Source: a virus. Taken from it: DNA of 24,513 bases. Both the position numbers and the translations under genes were made by a program. The notes under the pieces are model-generated. The model searched no databases and was not told the DNA's origin. It was given only the letters and a program-made list of their open reading frames with translations. Below are positions 7,401-15,424 of this stretch, piece after piece. Every line of letters begins with the position of its first letter. Positions within the stretch are counted from its first letter, which is position 1. Location of the stretch: positions 1 to 24,513 of IMG/VR virus record IMGVR_UViG_3300006076_000026. One strand, given 5' to 3'.

Positions 7401-8678
7401 AGAGAAATAACTTATGCTAATAATACAGGTAAATGTTCTAATACTAGATTATCAAAAAGACTAAGACACGCTAAAACTATAGTTATTTTAGATGGTGAAG
7501 GTAATACAGTTAAGACATATACGAAATTTCTTGGAAATGGTCATGGTAATGATGGTGAGTATTGGGCAGTAGGTATGGATAGTGGCCATATTAATGAACA
7601 AGGATATAATCCTATTAAAAATACAGTTATATTTGACTGGGATCAATTAGAAAAATTCGTTACTAATGCTTTAGACTTTGCGATTATTAAAGTATATTAT
7701 GAAACAAAAGCTAACTTCTTAGAAATAGCTAATTTTGCTAGAGCAAAAGCTTCTAATACTGTAATAGTAGATAAAAGACATGATTCAGCAATGGTACCTA
7801 TGCTAATTAATAAAGTTCCTCAAGGAAGATATGCTGATACTTCTTTTAAAAGATTTAGTAATGTTTCTTTAGGAGTTGCTAATACTCAAGGAATAATATC
7901 TACTTCACATTTAGAAAATAATGGTTATCCTATTAATATTGGATCAGATTTAGCTACTGAAAATTTTGGTTGGGATTCTTTAGTAAATCCTGTTAAATAT
8001 TTACCTTTCTTAACTGAAGCTGATTCAAAAGCTAGAGTACAGTTTATATTTAAGGAATTAAAATTTGATAGTCAGACTAAATATAGACTACCAAGAGATG
8101 GTGTTTATGCTAATGGTCAATATGTTGGAGGACATCACCGTTCTTATACAGTAGCTGTATTTGATAAAGATGGTAACTATTCAGAAGTAAGAAGTTTCGA
8201 TGTTTATGGAAATAATGGTAATGGTAGACAAAACTTTAAAGATTTTGTTAAAAATATTCCTGTGGGTTCAATTGTTGCTGTTTCTACTTGGGATGAACCA
8301 GCTAATGGTAGAGATGATGAACATAAAAAATTAATGGAATCAATTGGTGCTACTAGAGCTATTTTAGATAGTTTTAATCATAGAAGTTCTTATGCTTTAA
8401 TAGGTATAAAAGGTAGTGATAAAGGTACTATGCTTGAAGAGAGATATTCTCCTAGATACCAAGCAGGTATAGTTATAAGTTATACAACTGGTGATAATAC
8501 TATTAAAGTTGTTTCAGATAACTTTGAAAATAAAGATATTTTCTTTAAAAATACTGGTTCTTGGGGAGATGATAATAAATTTCAAGTAAGGAATAAAATA
8601 TCAACTTTAACAGATGATAATGGTAATAAAGTTCTATATGGTCAAAAATATATGAACATTAATTATTTTATAAAATAG
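4455..8678 (+). CDS. Large tail fibre / receptor-binding protein with ILEI/FAM3-like modules
   Basis: At 1407 aa this is the longest protein in the window. Residues about 222-360 look like a beta-sandwich carbohydrate-binding module (a W-T-N-N-G-T start, G-V-K-Y-E-I-S-F-T core). Residues about 395-420 carry FLETWHEDISEKGIVYPFG, a pattern I associate with large phage fibres. The C-terminal third holds three modules with the same rhythm. The last (about 1230-1342: VAVFDKDG, SFDVYG, VGSIVAVSTWDEPANG, RSSYALIGIKG) matches the ILEI/PANDER (FAM3) fold, seen in carbohydrate-binding contexts. The others begin near 790 and 1004. A terminal beta domain follows. Size and position recall Gp047, the flagellin-glycan-binding protein of Campylobacter phage NCTC 12673, but homology was not tested. 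The start has an AAAGGAG site. The fibre call is firm; the glycan receptor is inference. Confidence 0.85.
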   Translation: MANYTRKPNYHFKSKHSVGIDKVPAGRMVIVEDFEGDGSMETKTFIKKDHGANSKITASTTIGDALQTTGLKSNVLVEANNTNIVMNSMMTKAEFDKIAEANRDKFAGSGVINYGLYSSINVSEDLWVRHTTSWPGTNSLVLGYPENCCYRKSGRGTKQYPKYNVNGNEIKLAELNWGDGTFATGGVFKFAEASGMIPAITDSTKAPAMKQGDMTILKDLKRNFVPHVASSDDIIHNWTNNGTTERANITKVDNKIVKVQNKSGKQWGYLATNISGKDNYVKLIKGVKYEISFTLTETNDGMKFGTWSTGNNNFRGVVGENKVIYTPNRNEDRLHFYVQAGDNDSYFKIDVTTISIKQAQESPIVALQDIDAGDIKNNCTHFEARSSVSRQDLVFLETWHEDISEKGIVYPFGNVQYRGGDVHGCKGIIDGSFEGADSYSLFGNWQEPGALVGRGYPWEAMSLAEKTAFVGNKDNNIYVDGSKIIQVRYRIRVIKGINNKWHNVLANSSSNSLTAQSSGNWNVNAKGKSCVVPVYNEDISSSWSAKFMTKGHGIDATYADLGLFAMETGTDNDAVQVKIQKEAGAIVQALPIALVQRRNSGVWHETFNPEGTARVYYDGKAVISYLAPEGIIKSTADCFDHNLIATIDITDPTNASRLVNLDDGTDDASKYKATGTMLSKMSGRPDGLYSDEVNERDVEDLRMSAHKKTYEEILDEATTNAINGKVRGKETTKELILNYTVDSKHSTSGSGWYIYCDKNNLNLEVTLDKHNLINIDRRNWTSDLLSRGTLGEKTTAIIYHEDVGYETFGSFYAGNYYFGCSHSEDRSKLSKFANKKGVRIMVFSSLYSKYTQNNTSIACDIIGDPRKLKTRITLDIKSDAVVKITNNQYVLCSDNSSNGGRKGYYYRKIGGDIESIHTNSGDGKPNEEGGHIDFSDDHVWIELSNKGELGGYRKEWMEKGIDGIPLLYDENGENLLPINFDLREITYANNTGKCSNTRLSKRLRHAKTIVILDGEGNTVKTYTKFLGNGHGNDGEYWAVGMDSGHINEQGYNPIKNTVIFDWDQLEKFVTNALDFAIIKVYYETKANFLEIANFARAKASNTVIVDKRHDSAMVPMLINKVPQGRYADTSFKRFSNVSLGVANTQGIISTSHLENNGYPINIGSDLATENFGWDSLVNPVKYLPFLTEADSKARVQFIFKELKFDSQTKYRLPRDGVYANGQYVGGHHRSYTVAVFDKDGNYSEVRSFDVYGNNGNGRQNFKDFVKNIPVGSIVAVSTWDEPANGRDDEHKKLMESIGATRAILDSFNHRSSYALIGIKGSDKGTMLEERYSPRYQAGIVISYTTGDNTIKVVSDNFENKDIFFKNTGSWGDDNKFQVRNKISTLTDDNGNKVLYGQKYMNINYFIK

Positions 8679-8699
8679 AGGCTATAAGCTCAAACTTAA

Positions 8700-8724
8700 A
8701 TAAGATAGGTATATCCTATCTTAT
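8700..8724. repeat. Hairpin abutting the late promoter of the 291-aa gene
   Basis: Ten-bp perfect inverted repeat (8700-8709 with 8715-8724, loop TATAT) between the large fibre and the 291-aa gene. Its right arm overlaps the TATAAATA box at 8722-8729. It could end upstream transcription while the promoter restarts it. The same hairpin-next-to-promoter layout occurs at 1440-1525. Confidence 0.7.
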
Positions 8725-8729
8725 AAATA
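8722..8729 (+). promoter_or_regulatory. Late promoter of the 291-aa gene
   Basis: Exact TATAAATA, 20 bases before the ATG at 8750, followed by an AAAAAAGGAGA ribosome site. The predicted leader is short. Confidence 0.6.
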
Positions 8730-8749
8730 AATAAAAAAGGAGATACAAT

Positions 8750-9625
8750 ATGACAACATATACATATAAAATAGATGAAGAAACAGGTTTAATTAGAAAG
8801 GATATTAAAGAGACTTACCCAGACCTTAATATCTTAGATAGAGGACTCGATGGTAAAAGAAGTACTGCTCTTATTAAAAAGCAATATGATAAAGCACTTC
8901 AAGGTAAAGCAGAAGAACCTATAGTAATAATCGAAGAAAAATGGTTTGCTACTCAGCAAAAAATTGAGTCTTTGATAAAAGAAAAAAAAGATTTAGAAGA
9001 TAAACTAAATGGTGTTGAAGAAGTAGTTGATGAAGAAACTGGAGAAGTAATCACTGAAGCAGTTGAAAAAGAAACTGATGAGACTAAAATAGAAAGTATG
9101 AAAGAAAGATTAGAGGTTATTTCAGGAAAAGAAGAAAGTTACTTTACTGATGAAGGTAAACTAAGATATAAAACTGTCCCTGGTGAACTTCAGGATACTA
9201 TAGATGAAAGAGAAAAAATGGAAGAGAAAGATGAATTTCTTAAAGCATATAGAGGAGTAGAAACTGATGCTGTTAGACCTGTTCCTGTAATCCAAAAAAT
9301 ATCAAAAGAGAAAACTAAAGCTTTAATAGCTCATGAAAGAGACCTTAGAGTAAGAAATGCTGAAGATTCAATTGCAGATATTGCTAAAATGGTATCACTA
9401 TCATTTAGTGTTGTTGCTGTCCTTTGGAACTTTTTATCTGATGATGATAAATCAAAATTACCATCAGAGCAAAAAGATCTTATAGATTATGCAGTTCTTA
9501 AATTCTCTCAACTAGATACACGAGCAGATGACCAACTTAAAGAAGAAGGTGCAAAACTTGTAGATAAACTATTTGAAAGAGAAAATGAAATCGCTAAAAT
9601 CGTAAAAGAAGTTAAAGCTGATTAA
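8750..9625 (+). CDS. Late structural-type protein of unknown function, coiled coil
   Basis: A 291-aa, acidic, Lys/Glu-rich protein that I do not recognise. Residues 1-60 look like a folded N-terminal domain (TYTYKIDEETGLIRKDI). Residues about 62-125 form a long charged helix interrupted by a short insert, EEVVDEETGEVITEAVEKET. Residues 214-229 are a hydrophobic stretch (MVSLSFSVVAVLWNFL) that is either a buried or membrane-active helix. The rest is helical. It follows the large fibre with its own late promoter and good ribosome site, so it is expressed late and probably linked to the fibre, as an attachment protein, chaperone or virion component. The hydrophobic stretch leaves a membrane role open. 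No catalytic motif is visible. Confidence 0.75.
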   Translation: MTTYTYKIDEETGLIRKDIKETYPDLNILDRGLDGKRSTALIKKQYDKALQGKAEEPIVIIEEKWFATQQKIESLIKEKKDLEDKLNGVEEVVDEETGEVITEAVEKETDETKIESMKERLEVISGKEESYFTDEGKLRYKTVPGELQDTIDEREKMEEKDEFLKAYRGVETDAVRPVPVIQKISKEKTKALIAHERDLRVRNAEDSIADIAKMVSLSFSVVAVLWNFLSDDDKSKLPSEQKDLIDYAVLKFSQLDTRADDQLKEEGAKLVDKLFERENEIAKIVKEVKAD

Positions 9626-9631
9626 TTTTTT

Positions 9632-9658
9632 ATTATAATCCCTTTTAGGGATTATAAT
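9632..9658. terminator. Convergent hairpin terminator
   Basis: A 12-bp perfect stem with three G-C pairs (9632-9643 with 9647-9658, loop TTT) sits between the 291-aa gene and the converging 912-aa gene, whose stop codon lies inside the right arm. A short T-rich run follows on the + strand. A bidirectional terminator is the simplest reading. Confidence 0.65.
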
Positions 9659-12390
9659 TTATGACTATAATATGATATTCTCTCATCTAATCTATATTTA
9701 GCATCACCCTTTCTTTTTATATAACCAATACTTTTTATATACTTTTTAAATTTTGTACCTGCATTTATTTTTTCATCTATTTGCCTGATATCTTTTTCAG
9801 AATAGGAATTTTTTAATTTTATTTTAGAACTTAATAAACTTAAATATTTCAAGAAATTTATATACCCTTTATTTTGTAAAGAGCTAATATCATTGGATAC
9901 ACTTTGAGATAATAAAAATAAACTATATTCCTGAGATTGCATAGCTTTATTATTTATTCTTAATTTACTTATATAAGATAAAAATTTAAAATTACTTTTT
10001 ATTTGTTCTTCAACAATTTCTTTTAATTCTTCTTCAGTTAATTTTTCTTTAAATTTTTTCTGTATTTCACTTACCAAAAGATTCATTTTTTCAACTTCAC
10101 TAAGTTCAGTAGATTTACTCTTTAAAATCTCAATCTCTTGCTCATTAAAATCACTAGAACTCCAATCTTTTATTACTCTCATTTTCTCTTTAATTTCAAT
10201 TTCTTTTATATTTTTCTTCACTTTTTGAAGATTATAAGAACTTTCTTCCTCATTTATATAAACATCATTTGAAAATTGACAATTTAATAAAATTTTAAAG
10301 GCATTAGCATGATTATTCCTAGTAATATTATAAAAAGCTTCAATTTTATTAACATATTTTGCTAGTTCTGTTAGCCTTAAATTACCTGTATTGAAGTCCA
10401 TCTCTATTAAAAGGGTAGCACTTTTATTATTATAAAAAGTACTAATATTTTTTTCAGCTATAGTATTAATACTTTTTATGTCAGTATCCATATAAAATTG
10501 TCTCTCCTCAAGAAAATAATGTATTTCTTGAGCTTTTCTACTTCTTTTGATCATTTGAAGAGAGCTAATTACATCTGTACTCATTCCAGAATCATAATGA
10601 AAGTGTTTTTTAATATTATTAAGATTACTAACACCTACTGTTAAAGTAGGACTATATAAAATAACATCATATGATTTATGATATTCTTCTTTAAATTTTT
10701 CATAAATTAAATTTCTTGTATGTTCAGGAGTCTCAGCATTAAGCATAATTACTTTTACTCCTGCTTTTTTTAATTCATAATTCACTGTTTTCATAATATC
10801 ATTACTAGTGAAAGAACAACTTATCTTTTCTTTTGAATTAGTTTCTAATAATTTACTATTTTCTATAATAGTTTTAATAAATTTTTCTTTGTGTTTATAT
10901 TCTATCAATTTAATATTATCTTTATAATTATTATCAATCATTCTAATGTCCCTGTTTTCAAAAAATATATCTTCAAAACCAGTTAGAAAGGCATCAGCTA
11001 CCATTACCTTTTTAGTTTTTAATAGTATCATAAATTTAGCAATATTAATATTTGAATTTTCAGTTAAATTACTTCTATGATGAAATAATAATGAAATAAA
11101 TTCATCTAATATAACTATATCATATTTCGCAATATCAAATCTATGGAGACTGTCAAACTGTACCACCAGACTTTCTTTTTCTTTCCATGCTTCCATATCT
11201 CTATACCACATCACTCCATATTTTTCAGAAAAATCCTTAGCCACTGATACCCTATTAGATATAATAATAACTTTTTTATTTCTTTTATGAGCCTCTTCAA
11301 TACAAAGAGAAACAGCATTAGATTTAGCTGTACCCATAGGAGATTTTAGCTTTAATATAGAATTACTTTTATCATCCAGAAAATTATTAATAGTATTTAT
11401 TTTTCTTTCATCAGTAAAATCTAAATATCTTTCATTATATAATGTATATTCTTTATATTTAGAAGTATTATTGACTATTAATTGTCTCTTTTGTTCTATT
11501 TTGGTTTTATCTTTTAACCATAATTTACCCACTTCGGTATCTTTTAAAATATTAAATATACTTATACTTCTATCTTTGTTAGGATGGTTCATAACTAATG
11601 GCTGACTACTAAACCAAAAGAAACCTCCAGGAGTTTTTACTTCAGAAAAATGTTTAAAATTAATACTGCCATTTGTATTTAAAGAGTTTTTAATAGGAAA
11701 ATATCCTAATTCAGAGAAAATCTTTATACACTCATCAATGACATCATTATTATAAATTAAATCTAGTTCATACTCATCTCCATAACTTTTCTTAATATTT
11801 TCTATATAGATATTTTTACCAGTTATTTTTACACCATCTTCTTTATAATATATAACACTACCAGAATTTGTTGGAGCTTGATAAGATTGTATAGATGCCA
11901 TACTTCTATCTACTTTACATTTTTCTCCTAATTCGGCTTGTATTTTTAATAATACAGCAATAATAGTTTCTTCAGTATTCTCAATATTTACTCTTATAAT
12001 ACCTTTTATATTAAAATTATCCTTACCATTCCAGCTTCTTGACTTACCTAATATACAACTATAATTATTTTTCTTAAAGTATTCTATCACTTCAAAATAA
12101 TCTTCTTTATTATGTATTTTGTCAAGGTCGAGGACTATATTTTTTATTTTATTATACTTATATTTAGATAATTCATCTTGATTTCTTTCCATATAAGTAG
12201 GCTCAGATAAATTTAATGGCTGGGATAAAACAAAATTAGTTTTCATCGAACTAAAAGCTTCTTTTAATGTAGAAGTCTCTATATTAGCAAAGATATGTTT
12301 TTTATTATATGTTTTTGAATAGGCCACTTTAGGGTCAGATTTTATTTCTTTAGCATTAAATAATGTTAATTGAATTTTACTTTGCTTCAT
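9652..12390 (-). CDS. SF2 helicase, replication-origin-binding-protein type, with possible primase-like N terminus
   Basis: A 912-aa replication protein. Residues about 345-640 are an SF2 helicase of the herpesvirus origin-binding-protein kind: P-loop SPMGTAKSNAV (350-360), IIISNR (375-380), Walker B IVILDEF (425-431), SPTLTVGVSN, and the motif VI region SLQMIKRSRK with its paired arginines. The P-loop reads GTAKS where GTGKT or GSGKT is usual. The N terminus (about 50-200) has IVLDLD (Asp88, Asp90), KSRSW (116-120) and VDRS (Asp161), spaced like the acidic motifs of archaeo-eukaryotic primases, but the motif II histidine seems absent (KGIIRV). The C-terminal third is helical and Lys/Glu-rich. 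It would act in replication initiation with Dda upstream. The ribosome site is AAGGAAA. Helicase is confident; the primase domain is tentative. Confidence 0.82.
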   Translation of the reverse strand: MKQSKIQLTLFNAKEIKSDPKVAYSKTYNKKHIFANIETSTLKEAFSSMKTNFVLSQPLNLSEPTYMERNQDELSKYKYNKIKNIVLDLDKIHNKEDYFEVIEYFKKNNYSCILGKSRSWNGKDNFNIKGIIRVNIENTEETIIAVLLKIQAELGEKCKVDRSMASIQSYQAPTNSGSVIYYKEDGVKITGKNIYIENIKKSYGDEYELDLIYNNDVIDECIKIFSELGYFPIKNSLNTNGSINFKHFSEVKTPGGFFWFSSQPLVMNHPNKDRSISIFNILKDTEVGKLWLKDKTKIEQKRQLIVNNTSKYKEYTLYNERYLDFTDERKINTINNFLDDKSNSILKLKSPMGTAKSNAVSLCIEEAHKRNKKVIIISNRVSVAKDFSEKYGVMWYRDMEAWKEKESLVVQFDSLHRFDIAKYDIVILDEFISLLFHHRSNLTENSNINIAKFMILLKTKKVMVADAFLTGFEDIFFENRDIRMIDNNYKDNIKLIEYKHKEKFIKTIIENSKLLETNSKEKISCSFTSNDIMKTVNYELKKAGVKVIMLNAETPEHTRNLIYEKFKEEYHKSYDVILYSPTLTVGVSNLNNIKKHFHYDSGMSTDVISSLQMIKRSRKAQEIHYFLEERQFYMDTDIKSINTIAEKNISTFYNNKSATLLIEMDFNTGNLRLTELAKYVNKIEAFYNITRNNHANAFKILLNCQFSNDVYINEEESSYNLQKVKKNIKEIEIKEKMRVIKDWSSSDFNEQEIEILKSKSTELSEVEKMNLLVSEIQKKFKEKLTEEELKEIVEEQIKSNFKFLSYISKLRINNKAMQSQEYSLFLLSQSVSNDISSLQNKGYINFLKYLSLLSSKIKLKNSYSEKDIRQIDEKINAGTKFKKYIKSIGYIKRKGDAKYRLDERISYYSHKL

Positions 12391-12445
12391 TAATTTCCTT
12401 TTTATAATTATATTATAAAGTTCTTAATTAAAGTTTAAATTATAA

Positions 12446-12453
12446 TATTTATA
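12446..12453 (-). promoter_or_regulatory. TATAAATA box upstream of the 912-aa gene (possibly chance)
   Basis: TATAAATA on the minus strand about 55 bases before the start codon of the 912-aa gene. A replication helicase would normally be expressed early, and the 81-base gap is nearly pure A+T, so chance is a serious alternative. Confidence 0.25.
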
Positions 12454-12471
12454 TTATTCTCTATATGAAAA

Positions 12472-12735
12472 TCATTTATATATTTTCAATTTACCTTTTT
12501 CAAAATAAGCATAAGCTTTATCATTTATCATAATATATAATATATTTTCTTTTACAAACCATTGTAGTTTAGTATCATCTTCAAAATATATACAGTCAGT
12601 GATTTTACCATCTTTTATAATAGCATCTATAATGTTATTATAAAATAATTCTACCTCTCCACCAGATTTTTTTTGGAGTTTAATAAATTCTATTATGCCT
12701 TCAGGTAATTTTTCATTTGTTATTAAGTCTTTCAT
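12472..12735 (-). CDS. Hypothetical protein, 87 aa
   Basis: Small unrecognised protein between the Dda helicase and the 912-aa helicase, transcribed with them. It begins MKDLITNEKLPEGIIEF. Residues about 28-87 alternate short beta strands (EVELFYNN, ITDCIYFEDD, LQWFVKENILYIMIN, KAYAYFEKGKLKIY), which suggests a small all-beta fold. The two Cys/His residues usual for zinc sites are absent. The start is supported by an AAAAAGGATAAAAG ribosome site of the same kind as its neighbours. Position between two replication helicases suggests an accessory early role, but no function can be assigned. Confidence 0.7.
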   Translation of the reverse strand: MKDLITNEKLPEGIIEFIKLQKKSGGEVELFYNNIIDAIIKDGKITDCIYFEDDTKLQWFVKENILYIMINDKAYAYFEKGKLKIYK

Positions 12736-12778
12736 CTTTTATCCTTTTTATATAATTATAACATATTAAGTCTTAAAA

Positions 12779-14140
12779 CTATATTAAAATATGAATTTCA
12801 TTTTTACTTCTAGTTGTAGCCACATAAAAAAGTCTTAATAGAGTTTCATCGTCTAAATAACCTAAATCAGATAAATCTACCCATATATGTCTATATGAAC
12901 TTCCCTGAAGTTTGTGCACAGTACTGGCAAACTGTGGTCTAACTTTAATGAATATTCCCAGTAGCTCATAATACATTTTCCAATTCATTCTATTTTTTGT
13001 TTTAATAGCATTTAATCTTAATAATTCACAAGCATTTTCATAATCATCTTTAGAACTTTTATGTAACATATTAAATTGTCTATTATCTTCAGTTATACAC
13101 TTATAACCTTTAAAGATTTTTCCCTTAAAATCAAAATCTGTATAATGACTTTCTTTAAGTTTTACTATTTCAGAATTAATGAATGAATTTTGTCCATAAT
13201 TAAAATCTTCTTGGGTACTTTCTTGTATTACAAATAAATCCAAAGGATGAATATCAGGAACTGTTCCATCAGGCATCTTAGTGTAATAATTTCTTATTTT
13301 TTCATTATAAATATTAACATTTTTATTAGTAAAAGTGGCTATACAATCATCATCTTTACCCAATCTATCTTCTTTAATAAAAGTTGTAATAAATTCCTTT
13401 TTTGTATTATAGAAATGAATTTTATTATGAACTTTTTTATCTCTCTCATTAACCAACCAATTAAAAAGTTCATATTTAGTATTTCTTTGTTTAATCATAT
13501 TTCTAATAGTTCCAACAAAATCTATAGTTTCCATATCTTTCTGTCTTAATACTTTAGTTAGTGAATAATGATTAATTTTATCATTATCATAAATAGCGTG
13601 TAAATTATGTAAATTGCTATCATCAACAGGACCTAACTGATATAAATCACCTATAAAAAGAAATGATTTTACTCTATGATTACTATACATTTCTTCCTTG
13701 ATAAATTTAAACATATTATGGCTTATCATAGAACTTTCATCGTTAATAACTATATCAAAATGTTCAAGACTGATAGGTGACTTTTTTCTTTTATCAGTTT
13801 CTCTTTTAAATTTTCTCTCACCTGTCTCAGGATTAATTTCTCCTGGTTTTAAAGCAAGAAAAGAATGTAATGAGGCATATTTTAAATTCCTATTATTTAT
13901 ATTAATAGTATTTTTTATTACTTTTACTGCTTGATGTGTAGGACTTGTTATACATATTTTCCATCCATTTTTTAGTAGCTCTTGCACTATATATTTCACC
14001 AAAGTGGTTTTTCCTGTCCCGGCTGCTCCAGCTAAACTTATAAAGCTATTTTCAGAGAATATATCTCCATTTTTAACTTCATTTAAATGGTCTATTATTT
14101 TGTCTTTAGCATTATTTTGTTCATCAGTTAGTTTTATCAT
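12779..14140 (-). CDS. dda: Dda-type DNA helicase (SF1B, 5' to 3')
   Basis: Dda is the T4 helicase that unwinds DNA 5' to 3', clears proteins ahead of forks and helps start replication. At 453 aa this is close to T4 Dda (439 aa). All SF1 motifs are visible in order: I LAGAAGTGKTTL (36-47), Ia ITSPTHQAVK (64-73), II INDESSMI (132-139), III FIGDLYQLGPV (162-172), IV LTKVLRQ (194-200), V TVHKLQGSSY, and VI FYVATTRSKNEIHIL at the C terminus. The Walker A lysine and the DE of motif II are intact, so it should be active. RecD/TraA-like relatives are the only close alternative. It heads a minus-strand group with the 87-aa and 912-aa genes (short gaps, AAGGAT ribosome sites), likely an early replication operon. 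Confidence 0.93.
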   Translation of the reverse strand: MIKLTDEQNNAKDKIIDHLNEVKNGDIFSENSFISLAGAAGTGKTTLVKYIVQELLKNGWKICITSPTHQAVKVIKNTININNRNLKYASLHSFLALKPGEINPETGERKFKRETDKRKKSPISLEHFDIVINDESSMISHNMFKFIKEEMYSNHRVKSFLFIGDLYQLGPVDDSNLHNLHAIYDNDKINHYSLTKVLRQKDMETIDFVGTIRNMIKQRNTKYELFNWLVNERDKKVHNKIHFYNTKKEFITTFIKEDRLGKDDDCIATFTNKNVNIYNEKIRNYYTKMPDGTVPDIHPLDLFVIQESTQEDFNYGQNSFINSEIVKLKESHYTDFDFKGKIFKGYKCITEDNRQFNMLHKSSKDDYENACELLRLNAIKTKNRMNWKMYYELLGIFIKVRPQFASTVHKLQGSSYRHIWVDLSDLGYLDDETLLRLFYVATTRSKNEIHILI

Positions 14141-14180
14141 TAATTATCCTTATATATGTATAATTTTATCATAATTTTAC

Positions 14181-14912
14181 TTAAAAAACATATAATCCTA
14201 ATGGCTCCATCAAATTCATTATCTCTTCTTCAGCTTCTTGTATCATAGTCTCACCTTTTGACTGCATATCAGCGTAATTTAGTTCACTACCATTAACAAG
14301 TTGTGAAGCATATTTTCCTAGATTGGTGGCTAATTGTTTCCAAGCATGTCCTTCTGCTAGTTTTTTTATTAAAAAATTATCAAATATAGGGTCTATTTCT
14401 TGAGGCTCATAATCTTGTGATATTTCTAATAGCATTACACTTGATGTGGGTTTTTCAAATAATGTAAGAGTATTAGTGTGTGTATTATAATCCCAGTTGG
14501 GAGTAATATCAAAAATACTTCTCAAAGTGCTCATTTTGGCCATTCTTTGAGTCATTGATTGAATATCTATATTAGATACATTATCAAGTAAATTTAAGGA
14601 TATAGGATTCATAGCTAAGGTATACCCTGCAGGAATATTTATGAAAGTGCTATATACCGAAGAGCATTTTAAATTAGTAACAGCTTGTGTTCTATAAGGT
14701 AATTTATACTCGAGATGGCCCTCTTCAAGTTCTACCAATAATGTACTATTTATACACCCATCATAAGCATAATAAGCAAACTTATCTATAGCTTTATAAA
14801 TTATATCTTCCATTTGTTCATCGGTTATTTCTACTCGTAGAACTGGTGCACCAAGTCTTCTATAAATATAATCTTTTAATTTTTCTTCAGTATTGATTTT
14901 TTTTCTTGCCAT
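14181..14912 (-). CDS. 13: Neck / head-completion protein, gp13-like
   Basis: Gp13 helps form the neck that closes the filled head and receives the tail. The 243-aa protein has the gp13 N-terminal signature at residues 11-52 (KLKDYIYRRLGAPVLRVEIT, then DEQMEDIIYKAIDKFAYYAYDG), close to T4 LKDVILRRLGAPIINVELT followed by a similar helix. T4 gp13 is longer (309 aa), so internal loops appear shortened. The C-terminal helix (about 205-243, QSKGETMIQEAEEEIMNLMEPLGLYVF) also resembles the T4 ending. The ribosome site AGGGAG is of the structural-gene class. It follows the 159-aa gene by 14 bases in a minus-strand late operon fired from 15425-15480. No gp14-like gene is adjacent, unlike in T4. Confidence 0.85.
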   Translation of the reverse strand: MARKKINTEEKLKDYIYRRLGAPVLRVEITDEQMEDIIYKAIDKFAYYAYDGCINSTLLVELEEGHLEYKLPYRTQAVTNLKCSSVYSTFINIPAGYTLAMNPISLNLLDNVSNIDIQSMTQRMAKMSTLRSIFDITPNWDYNTHTNTLTLFEKPTSSVMLLEISQDYEPQEIDPIFDNFLIKKLAEGHAWKQLATNLGKYASQLVNGSELNYADMQSKGETMIQEAEEEIMNLMEPLGLYVF

Positions 14913-14926
14913 AAATTTAATCTCCC

Positions 14927-15406
14927 TTATTCTTCTGTTTCTATTCTAACATCAGTTTCTAATTTTTTATAATCTTCATTAATATCTTCTAGGACATCCT
15001 CTATTTTTTCAATAATTTCTTTATCTTCTTTAATAAGCTTTTTTATTTTTTCATTATCTTCTTTAATATCTTCATTAATATCTTCTAGGACATCCTCTAT
15101 TTCCTCAATAATTTCATTATCTTCTTTAATAATATTACTTACTTTTACACTTGATGTCTCATTCTTTTCGTGTTTCTTCCTAACATCTTCTTTTTCAACA
15201 AATTCTGTTATGGGGTCTTTTATAAAAACATGATTAGCTAAAAAAGAGTTTAATCCTTTTACCTCACCTATTCTCACAAAATATTTAGGATAAGCCTTAG
15301 TATAAGCATCTTCATGTACTTCTTCATCTTTTTTAAAAGTTTTAACTCTACCCATAAGGTTTAAATCTATATAAGATTTTTTTATATTTACTCTATATTT
15401 TATCAT
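14927..15406 (-). CDS. Acidic structural-type protein with internal coiled-coil repeat
   Basis: A 159-aa protein of unknown function, first gene of the minus-strand neck operon. Residues 1-70 look like a small beta domain with VHEDAYTKAYPKYFVRI (30-46), a polar-then-K-x-x-P-x-x-F-x-x-I pattern. The 93-aa protein at 18277-18558 has a similar pattern (IDDNSPLVKAKPELFII), and both then run into charged tails. Here the tail is a very acidic coiled coil with a repeat: KEDNEIIEEIEDVLEDINED (94-113) and KEDKEIIEKIEDVLEDINED (126-145), 32 residues apart. Position and late promoter suggest a head, neck or connector component. It is shorter than T4 gp14 and not obviously related. Confidence 0.72.
   Translation of the reverse strand: MIKYRVNIKKSYIDLNLMGRVKTFKKDEEVHEDAYTKAYPKYFVRIGEVKGLNSFLANHVFIKDPITEFVEKEDVRKKHEKNETSSVKVSNIIKEDNEIIEEIEDVLEDINEDIKEDNEKIKKLIKEDKEIIEKIEDVLEDINEDYKKLETDVRIETEE
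14972..15132. repeat. 65-bp near-identical direct repeat inside the 159-aa gene
   Basis: Copies at 14972-15036 and 15068-15132 differ at only three positions and lie 96 bp (32 codons) apart, so the frame is kept. It encodes the duplicated acidic coiled-coil block. The near identity at DNA level points to a recent in-frame duplication that could expand or contract. Confidence 0.9.
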
Positions 15407-15424
15407 TAAGTGTCCTTTTTACTT

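Noticed and set aside
13247-13934. Plus-strand open frames inside the Dda gene
   Set aside because: Low-complexity Ile/Phe/Ser products antisense to an intact helicase with all motifs.
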